From the NCBI GenBank assembly GCA_000787465.1, contig JSYX01000297.1, positions 1 through 41,831 of the forward strand: a stretch of 41,831 nucleotides of DNA. The letters are read 5' to 3'. Positions within the stretch are counted from its first letter, which is position 1; each line of letters opens with the position of its first letter. Shown piece by piece: positions 1-11,531 of the stretch. The notes beneath the pieces were generated by a model. That model was not told the DNA's origin. It did not search any database and was given only the letters and a program-made list of their open reading frames with translations. The DNA comes from Thermomucor indicae-seudaticae. Its lineage: Eukaryota > Mucoromycota > Mucoromycetes > Mucorales > Lichtheimiaceae. The position numbers and the translations under genes are program-made.

Positions 1-513
1 TGTGTACGAAGGAAAAACTGAAAATTTGCCAAACATTTGAACCATTTCGCTGGTCACTGTATCATTGATGAAATGCTGCCACAACAAACACAGCGCATGC
101 AGTGAGCAACATACTGGATTTCAAAGAAGTGTCTGCGTTGCTTGGGAACTTCTTTTGCGTCGAAGCGGAAATCGAGTTTGCGACTATTGATAACTCAATT
201 TAACATTCTCAAGCTAGCAAGTTTACAGACCTTTAGATATACGTAAGTTTGTACGGTTACCTTCGTCTCGCAGACTTGATTAAAGTCGGCGCAAAAAAAT
301 CCCCAGGCCGCGTCTTAACAACACGGACAATGATTACTCCTTGCTATACATAGATAAGTAAAAATGAACTCTTACCAATGCTTGATGAAACAATATATGT
401 TAGCAGTGAATCATGGCTAGTGGCTATTCTCTGCACTTACATTGCCTTCTGAGACAAGACGTATATCTGCCCCCTCGGCAGAAGCCTCTTCAGCACCTGA
501 AGCTGCGAGGACC
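1..513 (-). CDS. Partial unrecognised protein, runs off the left edge
   Basis: Not recognised. Three consecutive minus-strand exons join in frame: 441-513, 261-343 and 115-183. They have good donors (GTAAGT, GTAACC, GTATGT) and TAG/CAG-type acceptors. A fourth exon beginning near 52 (or at a nearby AG) stays open to the left edge. The readable protein is Ala/Glu-rich, then contains VRVVKTRPGDFFAP and a basic stretch KLDFRFDAKEVPKQRRHFFE. The 5' end is unresolved: the frame stays open past 513 toward about 650 without a clear ATG. The gene would be divergent from EME1 (start 697) and share its upstream region. Consistent phases across three junctions are the main support. No function is proposed. 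Confidence 0.42.
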
Positions 514-696
514 CTAAGCAAAGATATCCAATAGAAATTACTTATCAGTGGGTGCAGTAGTCGAATGTCAGAGCTTGCAGGGATCAGGTATCGTGTGCAC
601 GTGATTTCCAGGAGACCGGAAAGTTTCGCTCGGTTAACCGAACGGTTATCATAAATTTTTCGCGCTTTTCACTGCAGGAACACTTAACGCGCACCC

Positions 697-3143
697 ATGG
701 ATGAAGAGGAGCTGGACCGCATGGCTCGTCAAGTTCACGAGCTTTGCAGCTCCAGAAGACTTTCAGATATTCTTGTTGATCTGAAAAAGACTAAAAATGT
801 TGAATTAACCGTCAATCGTATCTTTGATGGAGGAGTGAGTGTGCCAGTTGCGATGCCGTTTGATCTTTTTACTGAAAAGCAAATGACGAAAAGTTCTTGG
901 AAGGAACCCCTCGCGACCCCTCATTAAAAGCGCATGTTATACTTGACTCTGACGATGAATATAATCAAGAGGACATTATCGATACGACTACGCGCTCGTT
1001 CTCTTCGCCGCCCCATGCTCACATATCATCGACAAACCGTGATCTGTAAGGTTCTGCGCATCTCCATTAGCCTCGTCATGCTAAATTCCGGTTGGACAGA
1101 ATAACGATACCCTCCTCGCCAGAATGTTCTCCACCATCGGCCAAACGAACAAGTGATACATCGTCATATACTGCTTTTAATAATGGACGCAATCAAGACC
1201 CATCGCCTAGTTCTCCACCACCAGCCATCCTCCAGGATACGCCCGAAACACGTTTTCCAGTATCACGGCAACCTCCGTCTTTGTTCTCTTCTCCTCTTCT
1301 GCCTCTTATTGAATCAGACGATGACAATGATAACCACCGATATTCTATATTCGATATGAATGGATCATCATCAACAAGAGAAGATGCCTCTTTCCGTATG
1401 CGAGCATCACCTGTTACGCGCTCAACAGTCAACGACGTCGCTCAGAAAAACTTCCCTACGATGGACGACGACGACGTTATCTTGCTGGACGATGACGACG
1501 TCCCAGACAAACCGTTACGCGCTCCACGACCGAAAAAAGCGAAAACAACGAAAAAATCGAAACCTGTCGACGTTTTCTCTACACAGAGCTCTTCTCTTAG
1601 TTCTTCGTTGCCACTCGACTTCTTGAAGGAATGGGAAGACGGCAGCGATAGCAGCAGCGACGACGACAGTGAACAGGAAGAGAATAGCCAAGTCAGCACG
1701 GGAACAACCAAGGTAGAATACATTCTGGTCAGACTTAGAACACATGATCAGTGTAATAACTTCTAATTTGTCTATTAGAAGCGCAAACGAACGAGTCAGG
1801 ACAAATCAAAGCAGCAAAGAGACAAACAAAAAGAGCGGGAAGAAAAGGCTCAGAGACGGAAAGAAGAACAAGAAATGAAGAAGCGTCAAAAGGAGCAGCT
1901 CAAGGTAAAATTGTCTATCTACTGTGTCCTACGTTACATATAATATAACATTAACGTCCTGGGTGAATCCTTTAGGCTGAGAAAGAAGCAGAAAAGTTGC
2001 GTAGAAAGCTTTTGGAGCAAGCAAATCGGTTACGAACAAACCGTCAAGAGCTTTTGGAGGAGATGATTGTCGATGTGGATAAGGACTTTGCATCTTCGCC
2101 ACGGGGCCAGTTATTGCGGCAGACTTTAGAGGCCAAAAATGCCGAAATGGTAGCGATGGAGACGCGTAAGCCATACACAATTAGTTGGCGAAGAAAATGT
2201 ACTGCCGAATGGGATGACGAGCAACAGACGTTTGTGCCATATCCGGACAATCACACTCGAATAAAGCAGGAAGCTATGGTGTTGATATTCATGGACATAG
2301 CAACTCTTTGCGATAACATAAATGAAGACAGAATGGACACCTTGATCGACAGCGTTCGCAGGGCTGCTGCTGCAGGTCGTGATGCTCGCGTATTCCTGAT
2401 GACAGAGGGGTTGCAGACTTATTACAAGAAAAAGATGCTGCTACAACAGCGAGAGTACGACCGAGCAGTACGAGCAAGCCTTGGACAGTCATCAAGCAGT
2501 AGCAGTAACAGTAACTACAAGCCAGGAAGCATCATGGCGATAGCAGAAAAAGGACCGTCCAAGGAAAAGATTGAAGATACTTTGACTTGTCTGCAGATGA
2601 TGAAAGATGTGATGCTTGTCCCAACCTCAGATGAAGCCGATTCTGTAGACTGGTTAATATCTCTGACTGCTGATTTAGCGAACGCCATCTACAAGTAAGT
2701 TGCACGGCTGTCTTTTCCATGCCCATCATCAAACAGTTACTAATTGTTTTAATAAAGAAACCGGAATATTAAAGGCATCTTCAAGCATCAGGCTCCTGCA
2801 AAGTCTGGTGTGGATCCACCAGATATATGGTCCAAGATGCTACAGGAAATACATCTCTGTACACCTGCCGTTGCAAAGGCAGTGACGGATGCTTATCCCA
2901 CCGCTCAGTCTCTCTATCGTCGATACAAGGAGGCCAAAAGTGTCGAAGAGGCCGAGGAGCTCTTGGCCGATTTGCAGGTAATAAATAACCAACTGTGGGT
3001 TTGACTTGGCATTTTGACCATTGTTACTTTTCCAGGTGGAGCGAAGTGTGTTATCGAACCGTGACCGAACCGTCAACAAGTCCATGTCAAAAAGGATATA
3101 TACAATCTTTACATCCGATGATCCTGATCATGTCATTGCATAA
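697..3143 (+). CDS. EME1: EME1, structure-specific endonuclease partner of MUS81
   Basis: Non-catalytic subunit of the MUS81-EME1 nuclease, which cuts branched DNA (3' flaps, replication forks, nicked Holliday junctions) in the nucleus. Seven exons join in frame: 697-834, 894-1045, 1100-1712, 1779-1904, 1976-2694, 2758-2977 and 3036-3143, giving about 691 aa. The N-terminus is acidic, with an HVILDSDDEY patch and Asp-rich runs. A Lys/Arg/Glu-rich NLS and coiled-coil segment follows (exon 4). Then comes the ERCC4-like domain (roughly residues 390-600, including PYTISWRRKCTAEW and the DTLTCLQMM region). The C-terminal helix-hairpin-helix region contains CTPAVAKAVTDAYPT and ends near KSMSKRIYTIF. 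This order and the ending match fungal and animal EME1. It converges on PEX5, whose stop lies 170 bp away. MMS4 is the budding-yeast name for the same family. Confidence 0.85.
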
Positions 3144-3312
3144 CCAACAGAAAGGATTCATTTTTGTGTATATATAAAGAACGCAGAGACACAATCGTAT
3201 ATATTATACAATGAATTCACGGTGGAACACGCACCAAGGAACTTTGAAGGTATCGTATTTAGCGCTTGGGTTATTGTGCAGTAATGCGACGTCGTCCTTC
3301 TGGATCTCGTAT

Positions 3313-5930
3313 CTAGAAATCAAATACTCCCCGAAAGGCATCTAGATTGCGGCGGTCACATTCAAGTGCCAAGTCTTCTCGGTTCATCCTAAACATGAAG
3401 GCTCTATGTGAGCTTGATGATCTGTCGATATCAACAGATAAAACACACATACATGAACATGAGCATCCGCAAACTCTCCCAGACATTATCACTCATGCCG
3501 CTCGGCACAGGAATCTTGTTTCCATGCTCGTCCACCATTGTCTGTGCTGCTGATGACATGCTTGCCTCTTGCTGCAAAGCGAGAGCCGTCAAAAGATGTT
3601 CTGCCGCTTCCTGTCTCTGGCCAAGGTTGATGCAGCTAATGGCCAAATTGTACCGAGCACGGACATATGATGGGTTAATTTCCAAGGCATGGAAATAAGC
3701 TTCAATGGCGCCTGGAGTATCCCTCGAGTTGGCTAGTGTCGCGCCCAGTTTGTTCCATAAAAGATAATCCTAACCGGCGGCGGCGGCGGTCAGCGTCTTT
3801 TATTCCTGAATAAATATCAATAACACTCATTACCTGTGGTCTGCTCTGTAACGCTGCTTTGAAACAATCAATGGCTTTTGGATATTCCTCTGAAACGTTA
3901 AACAAAACGCCGAGTCCTACTTGTACATCTGCATCCATTTCGGCTCCCGGAGAACTTCGTGCAGCCTCCAAAAAGAGATTGGTGATATAGGCATGCCTGT
4001 CGCCTTGCGTCCTTGCCTTTCCACTGCGAACAGCAAGGTGTTTGTACTTGTCGTTGTTTAGAATCCATTGCTCCAACGCATCGTAGGCGTCTGCCCGGCA
4101 ATTTTCATTGGTGTAGCTCACTGCCAGCGCGAGCCATCCATCCAAAAGACTCGGGTCCATCGACACCGCCCGTCGCAATGCGGCAATAGCCGCTGCGTCC
4201 CGTTCATTTTCCTGCTGCCGGAACCCCAGCTCTTGCCATGCAGCCGCATTCGACGTCTGAAGCTGCGCTTTGGCTTCCAAGGCAAGAATCGAATCCGCCA
4301 GCGAATTGTGCGGTGCTTGGTCAATCGCTTCCGGATGGAGCAGATAAGGATTATCACTCATGAATGTGTAGTTTTCATAATCCCGGTTATTGGCTCGATA
4401 CCCTGTCGTCGTTTCTCCTGGTCTCAGCTGCTCCCACTCCTTTTGCATGCTATCCCACTCTGCATCTTGAGACGTTTTCAGATGCGCGATGTTTTGTTGA
4501 TATTGACGAACCCAGTCTTCCAGCTCGGTTCCTTTGCCAAACACCTTTTGCATTTCCACTTCATCCATCGGTGCTGCTGCTGCTGCTGCTGCTGCTGCAC
4601 CTTGGCTCTTGCTAAACTCGGCTGCCCAGTCTGCGGTAGCCGACGACGATGATTCACCATGGTCGTGTATTTGTTCGGCCCACTTGCGTTCGGCTTTCAT
4701 TGCAAACTCCTGTGCCCACCTATTTCCGTTCGCACTACGACTCTGCTGCTTCATAAAGTCGTCTGCCCACGACTTGGTCGTCTCGTACCGTTGTCCGAAT
4801 TCCGATGCCCAGTCGCCACCTACACCTTTGCCTTTTCCTTTCGTTTCTACCATCTTGTTCCCTTCAATCGACACTTCGCGGTCTCGTAGCTTCCGCATTA
4901 ATGACATGAAATTCGAATTTTTGAACTTGGGATTGTTCTCGACGTCAACTGTATCCAGCAGCATCGTCGCCGTACGTGCCAATGCCTCTTTTTCGTTATC
5001 ATCCGTCGTCCTCGCCGGTTTTTCTTGTTGTTCTGCAAACTCGTTTGCCCACGATTCCTGTGCCGCAAACTCTTTATCCCAGTCCAACTGCGCACCTAAA
5101 CCCCCCACCCTCATCATCTCAGCTTTTGTACTAGGTACAACAAGACTCTCAGATTGTTTACCTTGTTTTGCCTCATCAAACGCCTTTTCGAACGCTTCCT
5201 TCTCTTTATGTGTCATGGCTAGTTCTGGATGTCTTTGTTGGAATGCTGCAAATTCGTCGTGCCATTGATGTGAACCTGGAAAGACGCATAAGTAAATGAT
5301 GCGACACTTTTTTTAAAATGAAATACGGACCTCGCGCTCGATGCCGCTGATAGATCTTTTCAAACTCTTCAAAATGACCGTCGGGACGGATCATTGGCTG
5401 TTCCCGCATGAAATCGGATGCCCAGTCTTCTCTTCCTCCTCCTCCTTGCTGCAGCGCCTCTAACTCTCGGGACAGACCACTAAACTCGAAAGTTCCTCGT
5501 GGTCCTTCAACAGCACGCATCGTCTCGTCTCTCAAAAACTCTTCCGTAAACTGTTGCTCGCCAAACTGAGTTTACGATTCACAGGAATGGTGGCCCAAGC
5601 GTTCGTTACCTGATGATCGTTCAACATGACTCCTCCCTTTTCACGGCTTCGGAAACCAGCCTGCGCTCAACAGAGAGAGGTTAATGTTCTGCCGACTTTT
5701 TTGCAGTTGCCCTTGCAGAATACTCTACTTTGCTGTTCTCGCCCCTTTGCTCGCTCAAGAACCGGTCCTGCTCTTGCAACTATTAGACTCGTCTTCTAAG
5801 AAAGCATAATTCGTCAGAAGCATGCCTGCTGTAACGAACGATCTTGTTGAAACTGCTTCATGAGGTTCGCCATTGGGTTGGCTGGGCCGCATTCAGCCCC
5901 GCCTGCGCCTGCCAACTGAGGAAAAGACAT
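3313..5930 (-). CDS. PEX5: PEX5, peroxisomal PTS1 import receptor
   Basis: Cytosolic cycling receptor that binds C-terminal SKL-type signals through TPRs and delivers cargo to the peroxisomal docking complex. Exons: 5826-5930, 5729-5767, 5610-5660, 5331-5565, 3834-5275, 3453-3769 and 3313-3388; about 754 aa, somewhat long for the family. The start gives MSFPQLAGAGGAECGPANPM, carrying the conserved N-terminal Cys used for recycling by monoubiquitination. About eight WxxxF-type docking motifs follow between residues about 110 and 400 (WASDF, WHDEF, WDKEF, WANEF, WASEF, WADDF, WAQEF, WAAEF). A poly-Ala tract is encoded by a CTG-type repeat near 4571-4600. TPRs occupy about residues 440-740. The last exon restores the usual ending AFRGVFDF. 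The first intron appears to use a GC donor. Confidence 0.92.
5768..5825 (-). other. Apparent GC-AG intron in PEX5
   Basis: Exon 1 ends ...RSLQQ and exon 2 starts DRFLSEQ, exactly the family pattern. The sequence between them is 58 nt, begins GCATGC and ends GCAAGAGCAG on the minus strand. No GT donor nearby keeps this reading. All other introns called in this window begin with GT. Confidence 0.6.
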
Positions 5931-6316
5931 GCTTAGAGTGATAGAGAGAGGTCGGTTCCGGGAAAGAATTAAGCCTTACTAAGAGCGGGGTTGTTCCGCC
6001 TTTTGGTGTGGGGAACTTCCGACATGTGAAAAATCGTGAGTTGCCGCATTCAAGTACCAGTTCAAGTTCAAGCGCACTATCGAGTAGTACCTCTTGAGTC
6101 CTGCATATGAGTCCATCGAAATATTCTCTTTGTTAAACGCTTTGCGTTATGACAAGCAAACACTAGTTATTTCAAGGTCTTGCCACTTGGGGATCGGCAG
6201 TCCACCCAGCTGCAGCCGACAATTCTACGCTGCAAACCACAATTGCCATAGTATCAGCAATGATCGCGATTCCTAGTGAATAATCAAACGGTATTCCCAC
6301 TTTTTTGGTCGTCGTC
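5931..6316. other. Intergenic, upstream of PEX5
   Basis: About 390 bp between the PEX5 start and the stop of the next minus-strand coding region. It must hold the PEX5 promoter. I see no convincing ORF, RNA gene or repeat. Confidence 0.4.
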
Positions 6317-7312
6317 TCACTTCCTTAGCTCTATATGTTTGGTCGTCCCTTTCCGCTCCGCAATCGCGCTCTCCAATATGCAGCCCTTGTGTTTCTGATA
6401 CTGATGCACGTATCGGCCTTCCCATTTCCTTCTCTGTCTTTTATCTCGATTATCACCGCCTGAAGCCTCTTCTGGTTCCTCCGCTTTTCAGACTTTTCAA
6501 CTTGTACGTATGCTGTATATCGTGACACTCATTCACCAAACCCGAACCGGTATTGCTCCTGTCCACACGTGCTTCAAGCAATGATGTGTCCTCAATTCGA
6601 GCGAACAATAAAAAAATGTGCATTTCAGGCACATGTATCGCTACCTACATTCCAGTATACACGAGTCTAGCTTTTTGCTTCATAAGGCCTCCCGCCCATA
6701 ACCAAGTGCTTGATTCGATTTTATATATACGCAATTACAGAGCTAAAATACAAATGTGCAAAATAAAGGAAGCTGCTGTGCTCTATGCATCTCGACGTTT
6801 TTTTTCCGTTGTTCGTTCTGCTCTTCGTCGTATTGGTCCAGTCGTGCAGTGTCAGTGAGATACTTGTTCCATTTTCGCTTTAGATCGATCCATTTTCTGT
6901 TTGTCAGTGATGTTTTTTCTCAAAAAGGACTTGCTCGATCAGTTCCTCGAGACTCTTATCGCAAGGACTGTGGATGTTGACAAGAGATGTTTCGGTCAAT
7001 AAATCCGCAGGTTAATTTCTTCAATACGATGTTCAACGCGACACACTTTCGACTGGATCTGTTCTCGATTTCCAATGAGAACTTTTAACCATTCCAACTT
7101 AGGATACGTAGCCCAAAAAATACCGGTTGCAACGACAACTTCATTTTTTTTAGGAAATTCAGCAAGGAGAGGTCAGAAGTGTAGACGTCGAAGAAGGTTC
7201 CGTTATCCACTAGGCGCAGGTTCGCCGATAGTGTCCGAGTTCCGTTGCGTTCAAAGGTTTCAAAGGCACAATCTTCCTTCAATGGGGCTTTCACGATCAC
7301 ACTGCACGGCAT
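6317..7312 (-). CDS. Unrecognised coding region with broken frame
   Basis: Not recognised. From ATG 7310-7312 a clean minus-strand frame (MPCSVIVKAPLKED...) runs to an A8 run (T8 at 7144-7151). Shifting back one base gives a continuous reading (EVVVATGIFWATYPKLEW...) to a CC at 7010-7011. Another shift gives PADLLTETSLVNIHSPCDKS... to an A6 run (6913-6918). A third gives RKWIDLKRKWNKYLTDTARL... to a stop at 6743-6745. Further coding-like stretches lie at about 6490-6625 and 6317-6486 (a basic end, HKGCILESAIAERKG). The predicted chain starts beta-rich and becomes helical or coiled. Either introns explain the jumps (no good splice pair was found for all three), or this is a recent pseudogene, or bases were lost at homopolymers in the assembly. 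It lies in tandem upstream of PEX5. Confidence 0.4.
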
Positions 7313-7393
7313 ATTGACAACAAGACAACAGGGAAGATAGAGAAAAACGCGTTCACTATTTATTTATATCCTGCAAGAAACTCTTGGCTAAGG

Positions 7394-7480
7394 GTCCTAT
7401 CAGGACCAGGACGACTTCATCAGGACGGGATCAGGACCAGGACAGGATCAGATCAGGACAGAATCTCGTCCTGATTAAGA
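7394..7480. repeat. Cluster of TCAGGAC repeats
   Basis: TCAGGAC occurs at 7400, 7420, 7431 and 7453, and its complement GTCCTGA at 7468. Related CAGGAC and AGGACC units lie between them, including the near-palindrome GGTCCTATCAGGACC. The same heptamer builds the foldback element about 270 bp downstream, so both are probably remnants of one repeat family. Confidence 0.6.
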
Positions 7481-7742
7481 TTCCAAATCATCAAAAGAAG
7501 ATCCCCATATATTCACTTGCCCATGGGCCAGCGAGTCGATAGGGTTAGCCAGATAAGTCAATACTGACTTTAATACACTACTCTCAGCGATGCAACCGTG
7601 GGTTTAGAATTTACGGCTGAGAGCGCTGAGATCGCCACGAAGCCGGCTAAGAGCGCACCTAGAGAGACGTGCGGATGATCTGTGGTACACTTGGTGCAAG
7701 AAACCGGTACCTAAACGAAGTATGTCAATACAGCGAAGGCGC

Positions 7743-7889
7743 CAAAATTAGTTCTGATGTCCTGAGTCCTGACCTGAAATTCAGGGTATCGGGAAGCTTG
7801 GACCGTCCTGATTCCATCCTGGTCCTGAGGTCAGGACGGCATGTCTGTCCTGAAGATAATCAGGACTCAGGACATCAGGACCAATTTTG
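7743..7889. mobile_element. 147-bp foldback (MITE-like) element
   Basis: The terminal 30 bp at 7743-7772 and 7860-7889 are inverted repeats matching at 28 of 30 positions; the inner 19 bp (CTGATGTCCTGAGTCCTGA) are exact. A nested 9-bp inverted pair (CCGTCCTGA at 7803, TCAGGACGG at 7831) sits inside, so the element could fold almost end to end. There is no coding capacity. I see no clear target-site duplication, so mobility is inferred from structure only. Confidence 0.55.
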
Positions 7890-8263
7890 TGAGCCCTATT
7901 CTTGACGTAATTGCCAGAAATTCTTCAGGCGAAACAGAATGATAAAGACGCCGTGTTCCACTGATGGATGAACCATCTGGACCGAAGCTTACGATCACAA
8001 GACTCATTTCGATAGCACGGTGTGACACTGAGCTATTCTTTTATTATTATTATGTTTAATCAATGAATGATGACAATAGAAAATTGAGCAAGATACATTC
8101 TCATTAAGAGCAAACATGAACAAATGGACGATCCTCGTTGTGGTCATAAATACGTGTACGTCCAACTGACAACCGGCAAAAGTCCTATACGATATGTACA
8201 ATGCCATGAAACTTTCACAGAATGTATTTACATGAAGGGAATGAAATTACATATGCAACACTA

Positions 8264-10716
8264 TTATGTACCAAAGAATAAATCGTCTTCAACACTAAGC
8301 CATTCATCAATGAATGCCGGCTGCTGTTGCTGTTGTTGTGGTTGTTGTACGGGTAAATCGAACATATAGGAGTCATTTAGCAATAGGGAAACATCGGTTT
8401 GATCAATTTCCGATCCGGTTGGCACTAGGTTGCTTGACATCAGAAGGTCGGTAGTCTTGGAGTTATTATTGTTATTGCCAAATAGCCAATCGACGTCGTT
8501 ATTCAGCACGTCCTGTACTGGTTCTTCTTCTGAAACAACAGGGTTATCCGTTATCAACGACGGCGAACATCCATCCATACTATCAAGCAAAAAATTTGGT
8601 CCTGAAAGAAGCAGCGACGGCGGTTCAGGGTGTTCGTCAAAAAATGCTGCGAGCCATCGCTTCATTTCCTCGACCTGTGACCAGTCACTCCAAATGGTGG
8701 GATGCATCAATAGAGCCTGGAGTCTCTGCAAATGGAGCCAGCTCGCAATATCCCACGGATCGCGCCAGTATTTCAGCTTGAGCACATGGGCGCTTGTTTC
8801 CAAGCAAGTCAACAGTAACCCTTGACATAGCATGGCAACTGGGATGTGGTCCGGCAAAGACTCGTAACAGAAGCCTTCCATCTTTTCCAAGAGTTCTACG
8901 GCCAGAGGCACCGCACTGTACATTTGCATCAAGTCCTCTTTTTCTTTTTCTGGATCCACCACGTATTCTGCTGCTGTCGCTGCAACACCAACTTCGCGGT
9001 TCTCGCTGCGGTCGTCATGCACGGACTTTAACGTGCGCCTTCTGAGAAACTTTGCATGAATGGAGTATACCAGCCATGTTGATTCAATCAGGTGCACTTG
9101 CTGTACTGCCCAGTACTTGCGATTTTCTTCAATGAAAAGTCTAAAGGACTCCAAAATTCTGGCTATGCCTTTTGCCGCATCTTCTGGTTTGATCATGACG
9201 ACCCCGCCCTTCGTGTTGTTGTTATTATTATGTATGGGTGGGGAACGGTTCTGCAACCCGGTACGGAAAAAATTGTACTTTGGCTCGGGTAGATACTCAT
9301 AAATACGTGCACTGAACCTGGCAATAACAACTTCGATATAGAAAGATTCGACAAAGCAAGGGTAATGCTTATTAAAGCTGCGCTGCTGACCGTGCGACAC
9401 GTCGTGTTGGAACGAGACAGATGCCAGGGCAGTTGGTGGTGGAAAAGGAGGTTGTTGCGGAAGAAAAAACGCCTCTCGCGGTAACTGATCCACTATTGAA
9501 CAAAAATATGGTTTGAGTTGAATGAAATCAAAAAGTTTCCATTAATTGGCAACTCACGCGAGATGCAACCTGTTACTGTAGCGGTATACGCAGTCCAAAA
9601 CGTCGTAAGCAGACATTCACGGTCAACATCTGTCATGTTCTGAGGAATATCTTTGCTGAATACGCCCAGTCGGACGGCCATCAGATGAGCCGTCGCAAAA
9701 ATTGCTATGGACCGTCTTGCATAGCCAAACGCGCCTTCGAACAAGCCTAGTACAACAAGCCCCTGGTACCGACTCAGCGTCGCTTCGGCAGACGTTTTGG
9801 TGAGCATATAGTATGCGTAGTCCAGAAATACGTTCCGTCGCCCTGACAGTGTTGTTTCGTAAAAGACAAGCGGCACCCCCTGAAACAGTCTGCAAAAGTA
9901 GGTAGTGGAGCCATAGATGACGGACAGCAGAAAAGGGTCAAGAGTATCCGTCCAATAAGCCTGAAGCAACGTCGTCTTGTTGAAGAAATGAGAGAACGGA
10001 TGAAGGCAAAAGAAGCATTCTAGGAGCTCTAATGCCTGAGCATGCGTCAAACTCTTGAGCGGGTTTTTTCGTGGTAGCATGTTGTCCTTCTTTATGGGCT
10101 CAAAAAACTCGCTCGATGTATCAAGTATCATGCCGCAAAGCATGCCGTATGACCTTGAAAACCTCGGCAATGGCAAGCGGCTTATTCGATGAACGACGGT
10201 TTTGACAATATCCGACGTTGTCCAAGCGAAATAAGGTAGCATATCGTAAACTCTAACTGAATTGACGACTTCCCTCGGGTTGACGGAAGGTGGCGGCCTT
10301 AAGATAATGGCAGCAGCTGTGTTTTTGGGTCCAAAGAAGGCCGAAAAGACGTCGCTCATGAAATCTGGAAGCGTGATCGTCTTGTCATCAAACATAAAGA
10401 CGGCATTGCGGTGGGACGTAGAAGCTGTTGTAATACTGGAAATGTGTTCGAAAATGAAGTTGTTGCCGATTAGCAAGTGGTTGCTTTGCTGTGCCCTGAC
10501 AAGCTTATTTATGACCGCGTTCTTTGCTGGTCTACCTACTTGGCCAGGCTTGACGTAATTGCATCCGATCCCTTTGTCCATGCAACGTCCACAGGGTTGA
10601 TTGCCGTCGCATTTGACCTTTCTTTGTCGGCATGACAAGCAGCTCACTTTACGCTTTTTACGAGTTTCTCCTGGCGGCCGATCTTCTTCCTGTTGCGTAA
10701 CGTTGAGCTTCGACAT
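8264..10716 (-). CDS. Zn2Cys6 transcription factor 1 (fungal_trans type)
   Basis: Nuclear sequence-specific regulator; target unknown. Two exons, 9558-10716 and 8264-9492 (GTGAGT donor, AATAG acceptor), encode about 795 aa. The binuclear cluster has Cys at about 26, 29, 36, 42, 45 and 52 (C-x2-C-x6-C-x5-C-x2-C-x6-C), preceded by a basic KKRKVS stretch. The middle homology region begins near residue 185 and includes LELLECFFCLHPFSHFFNK, typical of fungal_trans domains. The C-terminal half contains Asn runs and a short Gln run, and ends in an acidic tail (EWLSVEDDLFFGT) that may activate transcription. A paralogue at 35914-38051 shares the domain order, the linker GRPAKNAV/GRPPKNAV and the intron position. 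Confidence 0.85.
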
Positions 10717-10895
10717 TGACGGGCTGTGTAAACGGTGAAGTCTGCTGAGCCAGCGACGATGCAGGACCGATTTGATATCTTATTGGTTGATTGGATAGGC
10801 TCGCCACGACTGCCGTTCCTGAAAACTGTTATTCACTCGTAGTATCCGGATCTAAAACGGAACAGCGCCATTCTGCTTTTCCTGTTCGACTTACT

Positions 10896-10957
10896 GTATA
10901 TTCTCCGAACCGAAGATGAAGCCAGCAGCACCAAGAGATTCTCGATAACAAGTGACA
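10896..10957. repeat. Dispersed repeat, copy 1
   Basis: Starts GTATATTCTCCGAACCGAA and ends AGATTCTCGATAACAAGTGA. It aligns with 22751-22829 (GTATATTCTGCAAACCGAA ... AGATTCTCGATAGCAAGTGA), with scattered substitutions and an extra block of about 13 nt in the second copy. Nature unknown; probably a fragment of an old transposable element. Confidence 0.5.
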
Positions 10958-11241
10958 GATCAAGTTATGGCAAGAATGACACGAAACAGACAAGTTGCTT
11001 GAGAATCATGACTTCTTTCTATAGCTTTTCTTTTCTTTCTTCCAAAGACCTCTACATCCGGTCGCTGTTGTCTCGGCTTTCATACTGGTCAAAAGCGTCG
11101 ACTGATGGCCGTGTTATCGTCCGTTTGGTGTCTCTCAAGGCTTAATCTGTTTGGGACTTTCGCCTCGTTTCCCGGCCATCTTGAGTTTGCAAATCCTGTC
11201 GGGCGGGTTTGGCAGCCCTTCCTCATGAATGAGCGATTCGT

Positions 11242-11531
11242 CATACGGGTTGCCGCGTCATCAACTTTCGGCTTTATTACATGGGGGGAGCCTGCCGCGT
11301 GCTGGAATCACTGGCAACTATATTATCTTCTTATCGCATTGCCGTCCGTCTATTTGGATTGTTTGCAAATGAGGCTTGCTAGTGGCTACTGTTACACAGC
11401 GCCAAGTATTGCTATTGTCCGAAGCAGACAATCAAGGCGACGATGTGTCAGACTCAAAAAGAAAACGCGCCAAGGATGGATACATATCATCACAGAAAGC
11501 AATGAAAGCGCGTGCTATTAATATGAATTAA
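11242..11531 (+). pseudogene. Coding-like remnant with one frame break
   Basis: Frame 11242-11379 reads GCRVINFRLYYMGGACRVLE... and ends at a TAG. One base back, the frame continues VATVTQRQVLLLSEADNQGD... through a basic KRKRAKDGY stretch to TAA at 11529-11531. The two halves read as one protein if a base is restored near 11380. It looks like the C-terminal end of a lineage-specific repeated gene, by general resemblance only. It could also be a spliced exon of an unresolved gene. Confidence 0.3.

Larger units (their letters stand above)
7313..8263. other. Gene-free interval with repeats
   Basis: No convincing gene. The interval holds a TCAGGAC-rich cluster (7394-7480), a foldback element (7743-7889) and an AT-rich stretch before the 3' end of the Zn2Cys6 gene, including a TTATTATTATTATG run near 8040. 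Short ORFs here overlap the repeats and lack coding character. Confidence 0.5.

Noticed and set aside
1442..1745. Minus-strand ORFs over EME1 exon 3
   Set aside because: Antisense shadows of an Asp/Ser-rich coding exon.
4534..5268. Long plus-strand ORF of 244 aa across PEX5
   Set aside because: Antisense of PEX5; its Ala run is the reverse reading of the CTG repeat.
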